From assembly GCA_958349075.1 (NCBI GenBank), contig CATWBR010000287.1:1-5963 (forward strand): a stretch of DNA of 5,963 bases, written 5' to 3'. Both the position numbers and the translations under genes were made by a program. This document shows, one piece after another, positions 1 through 5,920 of this stretch; the first letter of the stretch is position 1, and each line of letters begins with the position of its first letter. Under the pieces are notes generated by a model. The model saw only the letters and a program-made list of their open reading frames with translations, was not told the DNA's origin and searched no databases. Source of the DNA: an uncultured Clostridium sp. (GTDB lineage: Bacteria; Bacillota; Clostridia; Lachnospirales; Lachnospiraceae).

Positions 1-1058
1 ATTGTAAGGATTGCGCTGCCGCTTATGTCGGTTCCGTTCACATTGATGCTGCCGTATCCGTCAATTCCCAGATCAAACCCGGTGGCGATCTTGTCTTTTT
101 CCCCATTCAGAACCATAACGGCCAGCTCGCACATTGCTTCACCCGATAAAGCCGGGTCCCAGCAGAGCACACATGGGTTGGAGCCGGATTCCAGATAAGG
201 GCCGGAAACGGATGGAACACCAGTGCCTACGGCAAAGATCTTGCCGGTCATGCCAAGCTCATCGATGGCTTTTGCAGCTCCCGGCGGGTCATAGCTGGAT
301 GCGCCGATAAAACCTTTGATATCCGGATATTTCTTGATAATCTCTTTGGACTTGTTGTAAGCCATATCCATATTATCTTCACACTCGATTCTCTCCTCGG
401 GAATCAGCTCCATGTTTGGATAATTCGATTTCTGGTGCGCCACTGCGGCATCCATCCACTGATTGTGTGAAGTGGAGGACAGGAATGCCACCATTGTGAC
501 ATACTGGCCTTCTTCTCCCATGGATTTTGCCAGTTCATCCATCATGGCCTCACCGTACTCAGTGTTGTTAAATGCCTCCAGATCGTAGTCGCACTCGTCA
601 AAGCCTTCCGCCTCATGGGTAATGACCACGATTCCCTTCTCCCGCGCCTTGGCAAGAGCCGGTTTGCATGCTTCCGGGTCGATTGGAACCACGCAGATTG
701 CGTCAATATCCTGCTCTATCAACGTTTCAATTACCTGGATCTGCTCTGCAGAATCCGTTTTAGCCGGCCCCTTTACATAGCAGTTATGGCCTGTTGCTTT
801 CGCGTACTCATCCACGCCCTCCTGATGGCGCAGACACCACGGATCCGACATGTCCTTCACTACTGTAGCAATCGTATAACTCTTGCCTTCTGCTGCACCG
901 GTCTTCTCCGCGCCTGCATCGGCCTCTTCCCCTGCCGACGCTGTTCCCGCAGCTTCCTGGGCCGCCTTCGTCTCTTCGCCCTTGGAACCGCCGCAGCCGG
1001 CCAGTGACGCCGCTGCCATGGAAATGATCATAACTGCCGATAGTAACCTTTTTTTCAT
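1..1058 (-). CDS. Sugar ABC transporter substrate-binding lipoprotein (LsrB/RhaS-like), 3' end cut by window
   Basis: The reading frame is open from the ATG at 1058 to the left edge, giving 352 residues with the C-terminus missing. Residues 1-22 form a lipoprotein signal (MKKR, hydrophobic stretch, LAGC lipobox with Cys22), followed by a Gly/Ala/Glu-rich linker to about residue 60. The rest is a periplasmic-binding-protein type I fold: TIATVVKD at the first strand (62-69), IDAICVVPIDPEA (118-130) and a NQW motif (199-201). These resemble the autoinducer-2/rhamnose binding proteins LsrB and RhaS. From memory of LsrB, Lys35 is kept (Lys68), but Asp116, Asp166 and Gln167 align to Glu149, Ser197 and His198, so AI-2 binding is doubtful. 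An AGGAGG site at 1065-1070 fixes the start. By family length perhaps 15-45 residues are missing. It likely delivers the pathway's substrate to an ABC importer encoded further left. The family call is firm and the ligand is unknown. Confidence 0.9.
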   Translation of the reverse strand, partial: MKKRLLSAVMIISMAAASLAGCGGSKGEETKAAQEAAGTASAGEEADAGAEKTGAAEGKSYTIATVVKDMSDPWCLRHQEGVDEYAKATGHNCYVKGPAKTDSAEQIQVIETLIEQDIDAICVVPIDPEACKPALAKAREKGIVVITHEAEGFDECDYDLEAFNNTEYGEAMMDELAKSMGEEGQYVTMVAFLSSTSHNQWMDAAVAHQKSNYPNMELIPEERIECEDNMDMAYNKSKEIIKKYPDIKGFIGASSYDPPGAAKAIDELGMTGKIFAVGTGVPSVSGPYLESGSNPCVLCWDPALSGEAMCELAVMVLNGEKDKIATGFDLGIDGYGSINVNGTDISGSAILT

Positions 1059-1064
1059 ATAGTT

Positions 1065-1070
1065 CCTCCT
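1065..1070 (-). promoter_or_regulatory. Ribosome binding site of the binding-protein gene
   Basis: A perfect AGGAGG on the minus strand sits six bases before the ATG at 1058. It supports that start over the internal ATG codons at residues 10 and 14, which would remove much of the lipoprotein signal. Confidence 0.85.
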
Positions 1071-1112
1071 TATACATTTTATTGCTGCAGCCCCGTCCTC
1101 CGCCGTTATGAC

Positions 1113-1124
1113 GTTTCCGGAAAC
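1113..1124. repeat. 12-bp perfect palindrome GTTTCCGGAAAC
   Basis: A self-complementary 12-mer lies in the spacer upstream of the binding-protein gene, followed on the plus strand by a second GAAAC copy (1126-1130). Its place upstream of a transporter gene would suit an operator, but nothing in the window shows that a protein binds here. Confidence 0.35.
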
Positions 1125-1143
1125 TGAAACTAAACCGCCTGAC

Positions 1144-1161
1144 GGCATCCCTTCCGATGCC
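1144..1161 (-). repeat. Intercistronic hairpin
   Basis: Perfect 6-bp arms GGCATC and GATGCC flank a 6-base loop. An alternative pairing joins ACGGCA (1142-1147) with TGCCGT (1163-1168). Because no U-tract follows on the minus strand, it is not a canonical intrinsic terminator. It could stabilise an mRNA 3' end after processing, or be chance in this GC-rich spacer. Confidence 0.4.
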
Positions 1162-1187
1162 CTGCCGTAAATGAAAGACACAGCAGA

Positions 1188-2852
1188 TTATCTCCGCCCG
1201 ATATTCCTTAACCCCTTCATAAAGGAATCATCGCCGCCGAACATATCATGTAATTTCCTGTAATAACCGTACAGTTCATCGTACAGCTCCTTTTTCCGGC
1301 CGTCCGGCGTATAAGTATCCGCCTCCCGCGGAATCAGGCGTTTTGAAGCTTCGCCAAAACCGTCACATCCCGGATATCCGTATACTTTACCTAAGGCTAC
1401 GGCGGCACAGGCCGCTGCTCCTCTGGCCGGCACATTGTCAATCCGGGGGACAATTACCTCCCGGCCGAACACGTCCGCGCACATCTGCATAATCCACGGG
1501 CTTTTTCCGGCGATTCCTCCCACCGCATAGATCGCTTTGATCGGAACGCCGTTATCTCTGTAATTTTCAAGGATTCTCCTGGAGCCGAATAGATTGGCCT
1601 CCACAAGAGCCCGGTATATCTCTTCTGTTTTGGAATGCAGCGTGAGGCCGATAATGGCTCCCGACAAATTGTAGTCGGACAGGATACTCCGGTTCCCGTT
1701 AAACCAGTCCAAGGCCAATAGGCCGCTCTCCCCCGGGTCCAGCTTTTCCGCCAGCTCACCCAGATAGGCCAGAATACTCTTTCCTTCCTCCCCGGCTCTT
1801 TCATAGTATTCCTGAGGGACGGAAGTTTCGGCAAACCACTGGAACAAATCTCCCGTAGCAGGCTGCCCCGACTCATATCCGTAAAGCCCGGGAACCATTC
1901 CGTCCGCAGCCACCGAGCAGAGGCCGTCGAATGAACAGAATTCCCGGTACATCATCTGATGACAGGTGGAGGTTCCCATTACAAGCATCATGCTTCCGCT
2001 CTCCGTTATGCCTGCCCCGCATCCAGCCACTGCCCCGTCGCTGTGCCCGGCCGCCACGACGGCCTTCGCCGTAAGTCCCAGCTTTTTTGCCGCCTCCTCC
2101 CGGAGAAAGCCGGCGCAGTCGCCGACATCGATGATATCGCCTGCAAATTTTGTCTCCGTCAGATCTTCCATTTCCGGCTCAAGGGCCCTCAGGAAATCCT
2201 TGTCCGGGTACCCCCTGCCCTTAATCCAAAACGCGTTTACTCCCAGAATGCCCCCTGTCCTTTTAAGATTTCCGGTCAGCCAGTAGACAATCCAGTCCAC
2301 CGCCTCCATAAACAAATCCGTCTTCCGGTATATCGCGGGGTCTTCCCGGACTACCTGCATAATCTTCGGGAACATCCACTCCGATGAGACGGAGTTTCCG
2401 AAATACTCTTTCAGCCATGTTGTATGTTCCCTGGCGTACGCTTCTATCTCCTCCGCATATTTCTGTGCTCCGTGATGTTTCCACAGCTTAGGCCATGCAT
2501 TGGGACAATCCCGCAGGCCGGGATCCTTACATATGGGAACACCGTCCCTGTATACAGGCACCATGGTGCAGCTTGTAAAATCGGTCCCGATACCGGCCAC
2601 ATCCTCCGGGTCTATCCCGGAATCCTTCAGCAGGCGGGCCGTTACGGCACACATGCTCTGTATCCAGTCGTCGGGATCCTGCAGAAACCATTCATCCGGA
2701 AGCGGAATCGCTTTATGGTGCATCATGCCGGAAATCACCCCGTTTTTATAACGGCTCTCAGCCGTGGCCATCAGCCGGCCATCCTCAAGCCTCAGGGCCA
2801 CTCCCCTGCACGACAGGGTTCCGAAATCAAATCCTAAAACATATTTCCCCAT
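1188..2852 (-). CDS. FGGY-family sugar kinase, L-ribulokinase (AraB)-like
   Basis: A 554-residue ATP-dependent carbohydrate kinase, close to the ~560 residues of AraB. The N-terminal actin-like domain opens with GFDFGT (7-12), the first phosphate-binding loop. GIGTDFTSCT (87-96) and SSEW (156-159) match AraB. The likely catalytic base is Asp272 in GHSDG (269-273). The C-terminal domain has MGTSTC (292-297), YESGQ (326-330), LDWFNGNR (381-388) and GGIAGKSPWIMQM (445-457), all typical of the ribulokinase branch. From memory, L-ribulose contacts in Bacillus halodurans AraB include Lys208, Asp274 and Glu329. With a constant offset of two, these fall on Asn206, Asp272 and Glu327, so the lysine is lost. 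The cytosolic enzyme probably phosphorylates the imported ketose or polyol. The start has a GGAG site at 2861-2864, and the gene follows the NagB-like gene after 37 bp. The fold and chemistry are secure; the substrate is not. Confidence 0.93.
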   Translation of the reverse strand: MGKYVLGFDFGTLSCRGVALRLEDGRLMATAESRYKNGVISGMMHHKAIPLPDEWFLQDPDDWIQSMCAVTARLLKDSGIDPEDVAGIGTDFTSCTMVPVYRDGVPICKDPGLRDCPNAWPKLWKHHGAQKYAEEIEAYAREHTTWLKEYFGNSVSSEWMFPKIMQVVREDPAIYRKTDLFMEAVDWIVYWLTGNLKRTGGILGVNAFWIKGRGYPDKDFLRALEPEMEDLTETKFAGDIIDVGDCAGFLREEAAKKLGLTAKAVVAAGHSDGAVAGCGAGITESGSMMLVMGTSTCHQMMYREFCSFDGLCSVAADGMVPGLYGYESGQPATGDLFQWFAETSVPQEYYERAGEEGKSILAYLGELAEKLDPGESGLLALDWFNGNRSILSDYNLSGAIIGLTLHSKTEEIYRALVEANLFGSRRILENYRDNGVPIKAIYAVGGIAGKSPWIMQMCADVFGREVIVPRIDNVPARGAAACAAVALGKVYGYPGCDGFGEASKRLIPREADTYTPDGRKKELYDELYGYYRKLHDMFGGDDSFMKGLRNIGRR

Positions 2853-2889
2853 CTGTTACTCTCCATAGCGTTGCGGATCACATCCTCCG

Positions 2890-3615
2890 TCATTTTATCT
2901 CCGCTTCCAGCTCCCTGTCGATTATCACCGCCGCGTCGCGGCATACCTTTAAAATGCTGCATGGGAGCATGGGATCGATCCTGTCATCCTGAAACAGACG
3001 TCCGACTGCTTCCGCCTTGGCCGTCCCCGAGGCAATCAAAACCACCTTTTGGGCCCTGACAATTCCAGCCATCCCCATTGTTATGGCCTTCTTCGGAACA
3101 TCCTCCAGGCGTTCAAAAAAACGGGAATTCGCCTGAATCGTTTCCTCTTCAAGTTCCACTACATGGGTATTGGCGGTAAAAAAACCGGCCGGTTCATTAA
3201 ATCCGACGTGCCCGTTGCCTCCGATTCCCAGCACCAGGATGTCGATGTCATTCTTCTCCAGAAAGCTGTCGTAGCGCCTGCACTGTTCCTGTTCATCTCC
3301 CGCCCCGTCAGCCAGCATAATATTTTCTTCCTTTATATTGACCTTTGAGAACAGATGGCGATCCATAAAATATCCGAAGCTCTGGTTATGGCTCCTTGGC
3401 AGTCCGGCATACTCGTCCAGGTTAATCGTCCTCACCCCGGAAAAGTCGAGTTTCCCCGCCCTGTAGTCCTCCGTCAGGAACCGGTACAGTCCGATGGGCG
3501 AACTTCCCGTGGCACAGCCCAGAAGAGGGTGCTGCGTATTCCGTATCACCTCCCCGAACATATCGGCTAAAACACGGCTGCTTTCCTCATAGCTCTCCGT
3601 CACAATCCGTTTCAT
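2890..3615 (-). CDS. nagB: NagB-like glucosamine-6-phosphate deaminase/isomerase
   Basis: A 241-residue protein, the usual length of Gram-positive NagB, which converts glucosamine-6-phosphate to fructose-6-phosphate and ammonia. Visible family motifs are the phosphate loop ATGSSP (35-40), NLDEYAGLP (65-73) with the catalytic Asp67, and LGIGGNGHVGFNEP (129-142) with His136 and Glu141 of the ring-opening dyad. NSRFF (163-167) holds the phosphate-binding Arg165, and SGTAKAEAV (196-204) holds Lys200. Asn134, where E. coli has Asp141, is normal for Bacillus-type enzymes. The active site looks intact, so hexosamine-6-phosphate or a close analogue is plausible. Sitting in a catabolic operon without a NagA deacetylase in view, it may be a paralogue acting on another (amino)sugar phosphate rather than the housekeeping enzyme. 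The ATG at 3615 lies three bases after the SIS gene and uses a GGAGG site inside that gene's end. Confidence 0.88.
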   Translation of the reverse strand: MKRIVTESYEESSRVLADMFGEVIRNTQHPLLGCATGSSPIGLYRFLTEDYRAGKLDFSGVRTINLDEYAGLPRSHNQSFGYFMDRHLFSKVNIKEENIMLADGAGDEQEQCRRYDSFLEKNDIDILVLGIGGNGHVGFNEPAGFFTANTHVVELEEETIQANSRFFERLEDVPKKAITMGMAGIVRAQKVVLIASGTAKAEAVGRLFQDDRIDPMLPCSILKVCRDAAVIIDRELEAEIK

Positions 3616-3618
3616 CCT

Positions 3619-4227
3619 CTATTCCTCCGCAGAAAGCATTGCGCCGACTCCCCCAGCCGGATGAACGAGTTTAAAATAGTTTTTGTCAATGCCGTTATAC
3701 AGCATACATCCGATTGAAACTGCATCAAACAGGGCAAATACCGCAGTGACGGAGGTTGTGGACAGGCACTGGTAAGGGCATGCCTCCTCACCCGTACTAA
3801 GAATCAGGTTTAGATCGCTTTCAAGAGCGATGGGCGAACCGGGATTCTCGGTCACCGTGATGATCCTGGCTCCCCTGGCTTTGGCAACGGGTATCAGATT
3901 TATCATCTCCGTCGTTTTTCCGCTCTTGGAAATAATAATGACGATATCTCCCGGCCGTATCATTCCGTAATCTCCGTGAGGGGCATCCGCCGGGTTCAGA
4001 AACTGGGACGCTCTGTCCACACAGTTAAACACCTGGGAAACCTTTTTTGCACAGGCTCCGGAAGTTCCGCAGCCCGTTGTGATGATCCTTCCCTCACATT
4101 CCGCTATCATCTGCACTGCTTTTACATAACTGTCCCTGTCGACGGTGTCGGATAGCCTCGCGACCGCATTTGCCTCGTTGGCAAAGGTGTGGAGTGCACT
4201 GTCATAAATTTCTTCTGCAGATATCAT
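3619..4227 (-). CDS. SIS-domain sugar-phosphate isomerase, KpsF/GutQ (arabinose-5-phosphate isomerase)-like, no CBS domains
   Basis: A 202-residue cytosolic protein made almost wholly of one SIS domain. It aligns without gaps to the SIS half of E. coli KdsD/GutQ: GCGTSG (52-57), NPADAPHGDYGMI (78-90), ISKSGKTTE (99-107), EEACP (147-151) and HPAGGVG (189-195). KdsD interconverts ribulose-5-phosphate and arabinose-5-phosphate. From memory its active site uses Lys59, His88, Glu111 and His193. Here His84, Glu107 and His189 are kept at an offset of four, but Lys59 becomes Thr55. The tandem CBS domains of classical KdsD are absent, as in several stand-alone Firmicute homologues. A related aldose-ketose phosphate isomerisation on another substrate is the best guess. 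Its ATG at 4227 is one base past the SgcQ stop codon, with a GGAGGA site inside that gene, so translational coupling is likely. Confidence 0.88.
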   Translation of the reverse strand: MISAEEIYDSALHTFANEANAVARLSDTVDRDSYVKAVQMIAECEGRIITTGCGTSGACAKKVSQVFNCVDRASQFLNPADAPHGDYGMIRPGDIVIIISKSGKTTEMINLIPVAKARGARIITVTENPGSPIALESDLNLILSTGEEACPYQCLSTTSVTAVFALFDAVSIGCMLYNGIDKNYFKLVHPAGGVGAMLSAEE

Positions 4228-4228
4228 G

Positions 4229-5041
4229 TTACATTCCTCCTCTGAAACTTCTAACTATATCCATAAATTCTTTTACCCGGTTTTTATCAACCTGGTTTTC
4301 GAATTTACCGTCATATTTAAAGGTGGTTGCAACAACCGCTCCGTCGGCAATGCTTAACAGGCGCTCGATCGTCTCCTTCCGGCATCCTGTGTTGGCCAGA
4401 ACAACGGTTTCCGGCACTTCGGCCTTCACTTCCTGAAGCGTCGACATGTCCGTCGGCGAGCCGGCCGTCAGTCCCGATACACATAGAGCGTCGGGACGGC
4501 AGTTAAAGACCGTCGATTTTGCAATCTGCCTGATCTCCCTGTCGGCCAGATATCTGGCTGCCTCCGGCACGATGTTAAAGAGGAGCTTCACATGCTCCGC
4601 CCCAATCTCCCTCTGATGCCTGACCACCTCGCCGCAGCAGGTGTTCCAGAGTCCGAAGTCGCTGGCGTAAACACCGGTAAAGATTTCCCTTATGAATTTG
4701 GCATCGACGGCTGCGGCCAAATCGAGTGAAGCTTTCGGATCCCATAAAACATTGACGCCATATGGAATTGATATGTAGGGCTGGAGTTCTCCAATTACTC
4801 TTCCCATAGCGGCGACCGTCTCCCTCTTTACTTCCGTAAGATAGGGGAGGCTGTATTCATTACTGAACATAATCGCGTCAACTCCGCCCTCCTGAAGGGC
4901 GTCCAGATCCTCTTTTGCCTTTTCCACCACCCACTTAATTCCCTTCTCCTTGTCATAGTAGGGGTCGCCAGGCATTGCCTGCAAATGGAGCATGGATATG
5001 ATCGCCTTCTCCGTACCGATAACCTCTTTCAGCCAACTCAT
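4229..5041 (-). CDS. sgcQ: SgcQ/BtpA-family TIM-barrel protein
   Basis: A 270-residue protein of the BtpA family (PF03437), a TIM-barrel family whose biochemical role is poorly defined. It closely matches, from memory, E. coli SgcQ, starting with the same MSWLKEVIGTEKA block (1-13). Family signatures in order are SMLHLQAMPGDP (16-27), GGVDAIMFSNE (52-62), GVNVLWDP (95-102), KFIREIFTGVYASDFGLW (115-132), NIVPEA (156-161), PDALCVSGLTAGS (183-195), and a C-terminal ADGAVVATTFKYDG (232-245) followed by VDKNRV, which resembles a phosphate-binding strand-loop of phosphosugar TIM barrels. SgcQ is encoded in the sgc cluster with a DeoR regulator and sugar PTS genes, so association with phosphosugar catabolism recurs here. 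An aldolase, epimerase or isomerase role is inference. It starts 15 bp after the regulator with AGGAGG at about 5051-5056. The older label of photosystem I biogenesis factor should not be transferred. Confidence 0.9.
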   Translation of the reverse strand: MSWLKEVIGTEKAIISMLHLQAMPGDPYYDKEKGIKWVVEKAKEDLDALQEGGVDAIMFSNEYSLPYLTEVKRETVAAMGRVIGELQPYISIPYGVNVLWDPKASLDLAAAVDAKFIREIFTGVYASDFGLWNTCCGEVVRHQREIGAEHVKLLFNIVPEAARYLADREIRQIAKSTVFNCRPDALCVSGLTAGSPTDMSTLQEVKAEVPETVVLANTGCRKETIERLLSIADGAVVATTFKYDGKFENQVDKNRVKEFMDIVRSFRGGM

Positions 5042-5056
5042 AAATCTGTATCCTCC

Positions 5057-5836
5057 TTATACAACTATCAGATGGGGTATCTTCTTATCCAGATATTCCC
5101 TGGTCTCCTTATCGATCCCCGAATCTGTAATGATCGTATCAAACTCTTCTATATCACATATCTTAGCCAGGGCCTTCTGCTTAAATTTGGAGTGGTCCGC
5201 CAGCAGTACCGCCCTCTTGCCGCTGGCAATGATGCTTTTCTTAATTCCGATTTCCATAAAATTGCTGTTATAAACGCCGCTCTTGGAATTCACGGCATCG
5301 GCTCCTACAAAGGCGATATCCACATACAGCTTTCTGACCAGCTCTTCCGCGATATCCCCTATCAAAACACTGTAGCCGTCCCTTCTGACTCCCCCTGTTA
5401 TAATCATTGTCGAAGAATTGTCCAGTTTGACGGTCGAAGCGATATCCAGGTTGTTCGTCACAACGGTCAGCTTCTTAATACCATCAAGCTGCTGACCCAG
5501 CATCAGCGTGGTTGTGCCCGAATCGAGAAAAATGCTGTCGCCGTCTTTTATAAGTGTTACGGCCTCCCTCGCAATCCTCGTCTTCTCCGGTATCATCGCT
5601 TTCATCTTCTCGTCATGGTACTCTTCAAATCCCGTCCCTTTATGGAGAACCGCACCTCCATGTGTCCTCTCCAGCAGGCCTGCAGCCGCCATATCATCCA
5701 GGTCCCTCCTCGCTGTCGCCTCCGATACATTACAGAGTTCCGATGCTTCCTTGATGGAGATACTGAATTTTGACTTAAGGTAATCTGAAATCTGCTGCTG
5801 CCTCTGCGCCGGTATAGAATTTGTGAACTGTGACAT
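5057..5836 (-). CDS. DeoR-family transcriptional regulator of the operon
   Basis: A 259-residue regulator, typical of the family. The N-terminal helix-turn-helix spans about residues 10-60 and carries the signature SEATARRDLDDMAAAGLLERTHGGA (38-62). The C-terminal DeoR sensor domain follows: DSGTTT (105-110), VVTNNL (125-130), ITGGVRR (146-152), VGADAV (177-182) and LADHSKF (212-218). In this family that domain shares the fold of phosphosugar isomerases and binds a phosphorylated intermediate, which normally relieves repression. I chose the ATG at 5836 because AGGAAGGAG lies just upstream. A start at 5887 would add 17 residues ahead of the normal N-terminus and would read through both palindromes. 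As first gene of the string with operator-like repeats directly before it, it probably represses itself and the enzymes behind it. Confidence 0.93.
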   Translation of the reverse strand: MSQFTNSIPAQRQQQISDYLKSKFSISIKEASELCNVSEATARRDLDDMAAAGLLERTHGGAVLHKGTGFEEYHDEKMKAMIPEKTRIAREAVTLIKDGDSIFLDSGTTTLMLGQQLDGIKKLTVVTNNLDIASTVKLDNSSTMIITGGVRRDGYSVLIGDIAEELVRKLYVDIAFVGADAVNSKSGVYNSNFMEIGIKKSIIASGKRAVLLADHSKFKQKALAKICDIEEFDTIITDSGIDKETREYLDKKIPHLIVV

Positions 5837-5841
5837 ATTTT

Positions 5842-5850
5842 TCTCCTTCC
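5842..5850 (-). promoter_or_regulatory. Ribosome binding site deciding the regulator start
   Basis: The purine-rich GGAAGGAGAA on the minus strand ends a few bases before the ATG at 5836. No such site precedes the longer in-frame ATG at 5887, so this site decides the start. Confidence 0.8.
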
Positions 5851-5869
5851 TGTGATATAGAATATCACA
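5851..5869. promoter_or_regulatory. Perfect inverted repeat TGTGATAT-N3-ATATCACA, putative operator
   Basis: Two 8-bp arms match perfectly around the triplet AGA. The palindrome begins 14 bp upstream of the regulator's ATG and covers the proposed -10 box, so a bound repressor would block the promoter. The operon's own DeoR protein is the natural candidate. The arms look like CRP half sites, but the spacing is three bases too long for the classical CRP site. Confidence 0.65.
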
Positions 5870-5887
5870 TATTGCAATTTTTTGCAA
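5859..5887 (-). promoter_or_regulatory. Candidate sigma-A promoter of the operon
   Basis: On the minus strand TTGCAA (5887-5882, 4/6 to consensus) and TATTCT (5864-5859, 4/6) are 17 bp apart, which would place the start of transcription near 5852 with a leader of about 16 bases. Both boxes lie in the inverted repeats. The hexamers are weak and other AT-rich boxes exist upstream, so this is a candidate only. Confidence 0.4.
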
Positions 5888-5890
5888 TAT
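5869..5890. promoter_or_regulatory. Perfect inverted repeat ATATTGCAA-TTTT-TTGCAATAT
   Basis: Two 9-bp arms match perfectly around four T residues. It shares one base with the neighbouring palindrome and covers the proposed -35 box. It may be a second operator. As DNA upstream of the start of transcription it is not expected to act as an RNA terminator for this operon. Confidence 0.6.
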
Positions 5891-5920
5891 TTATTTCATA
5901 TTATTTCAAAATACTTCACA
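5891..5920. repeat. Tandem 10-bp direct repeats (TTATTTCAWA type)
   Basis: TTATTTCATA (5891-5900) and TTATTTCAAA (5901-5910) differ at one base, and ATACTTCACA (5911-5920) is a weaker third copy in the same phase. A further TTTCA lies at 5936-5940. On the minus strand these read as TGAAA units one helical turn apart, an arrangement compatible with regulator binding along one DNA face. Low complexity of AT-rich DNA could also produce it. Confidence 0.45.

Larger units (their letters stand above)
1059..1187 (-). other. Intergenic region between kinase and binding-protein genes
   Basis: This 129-bp gap is the longest inside the gene string. It holds a short hairpin (1144-1161), a 12-bp palindrome (1113-1124) next to a GAAACT GAAACT direct repeat (1120-1131), and the ribosome binding site. 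I see no convincing sigma-A promoter: a TAAAAT-like box lies near the start codon but has no matching -35 hexamer. No T-run follows the hairpin. The simplest reading is an intercistronic spacer in one transcript, possibly with RNA processing or partial attenuation that sets binding-protein expression apart from that of the enzymes. Confidence 0.5.

Noticed and set aside
1..1058. Plus-strand reading frames overlapping the binding-protein gene (for example 615-1007)
   Set aside because: They have no recognisable domains or good ribosome binding sites and lie opposite a clear lipoprotein gene, so they are shadows of it.
1142..1168. Rho-independent terminator after the kinase gene
   Set aside because: The stem is short and no T-run follows on the minus strand; a GC-rich stretch does instead.
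1959..2837. Several plus-strand and off-frame reading frames across the kinase gene
   Set aside because: The minus-strand frame shows conserved FGGY motifs from end to end. The overlapping frames are low-complexity antisense translations.
4229..5041. Photosystem I biogenesis role for the BtpA-family protein
   Set aside because: That name comes from cyanobacterial work. The close match to SgcQ and the sugar-operon context make a photosynthesis role implausible.
5851..5869. CRP/cAMP site (TGTGA...TCACA)
   Set aside because: The spacer between the half sites is nine bases rather than six, and the likely host is a Firmicute in which this CRP site is not expected. A DeoR operator fits better.
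5057..5887. Longer DeoR reading frame starting at 5887
   Set aside because: The extra 17 residues do not belong to the family N-terminus, would read through both perfect palindromes, and the start lacks a ribosome binding site, while the ATG at 5836 has a strong one.
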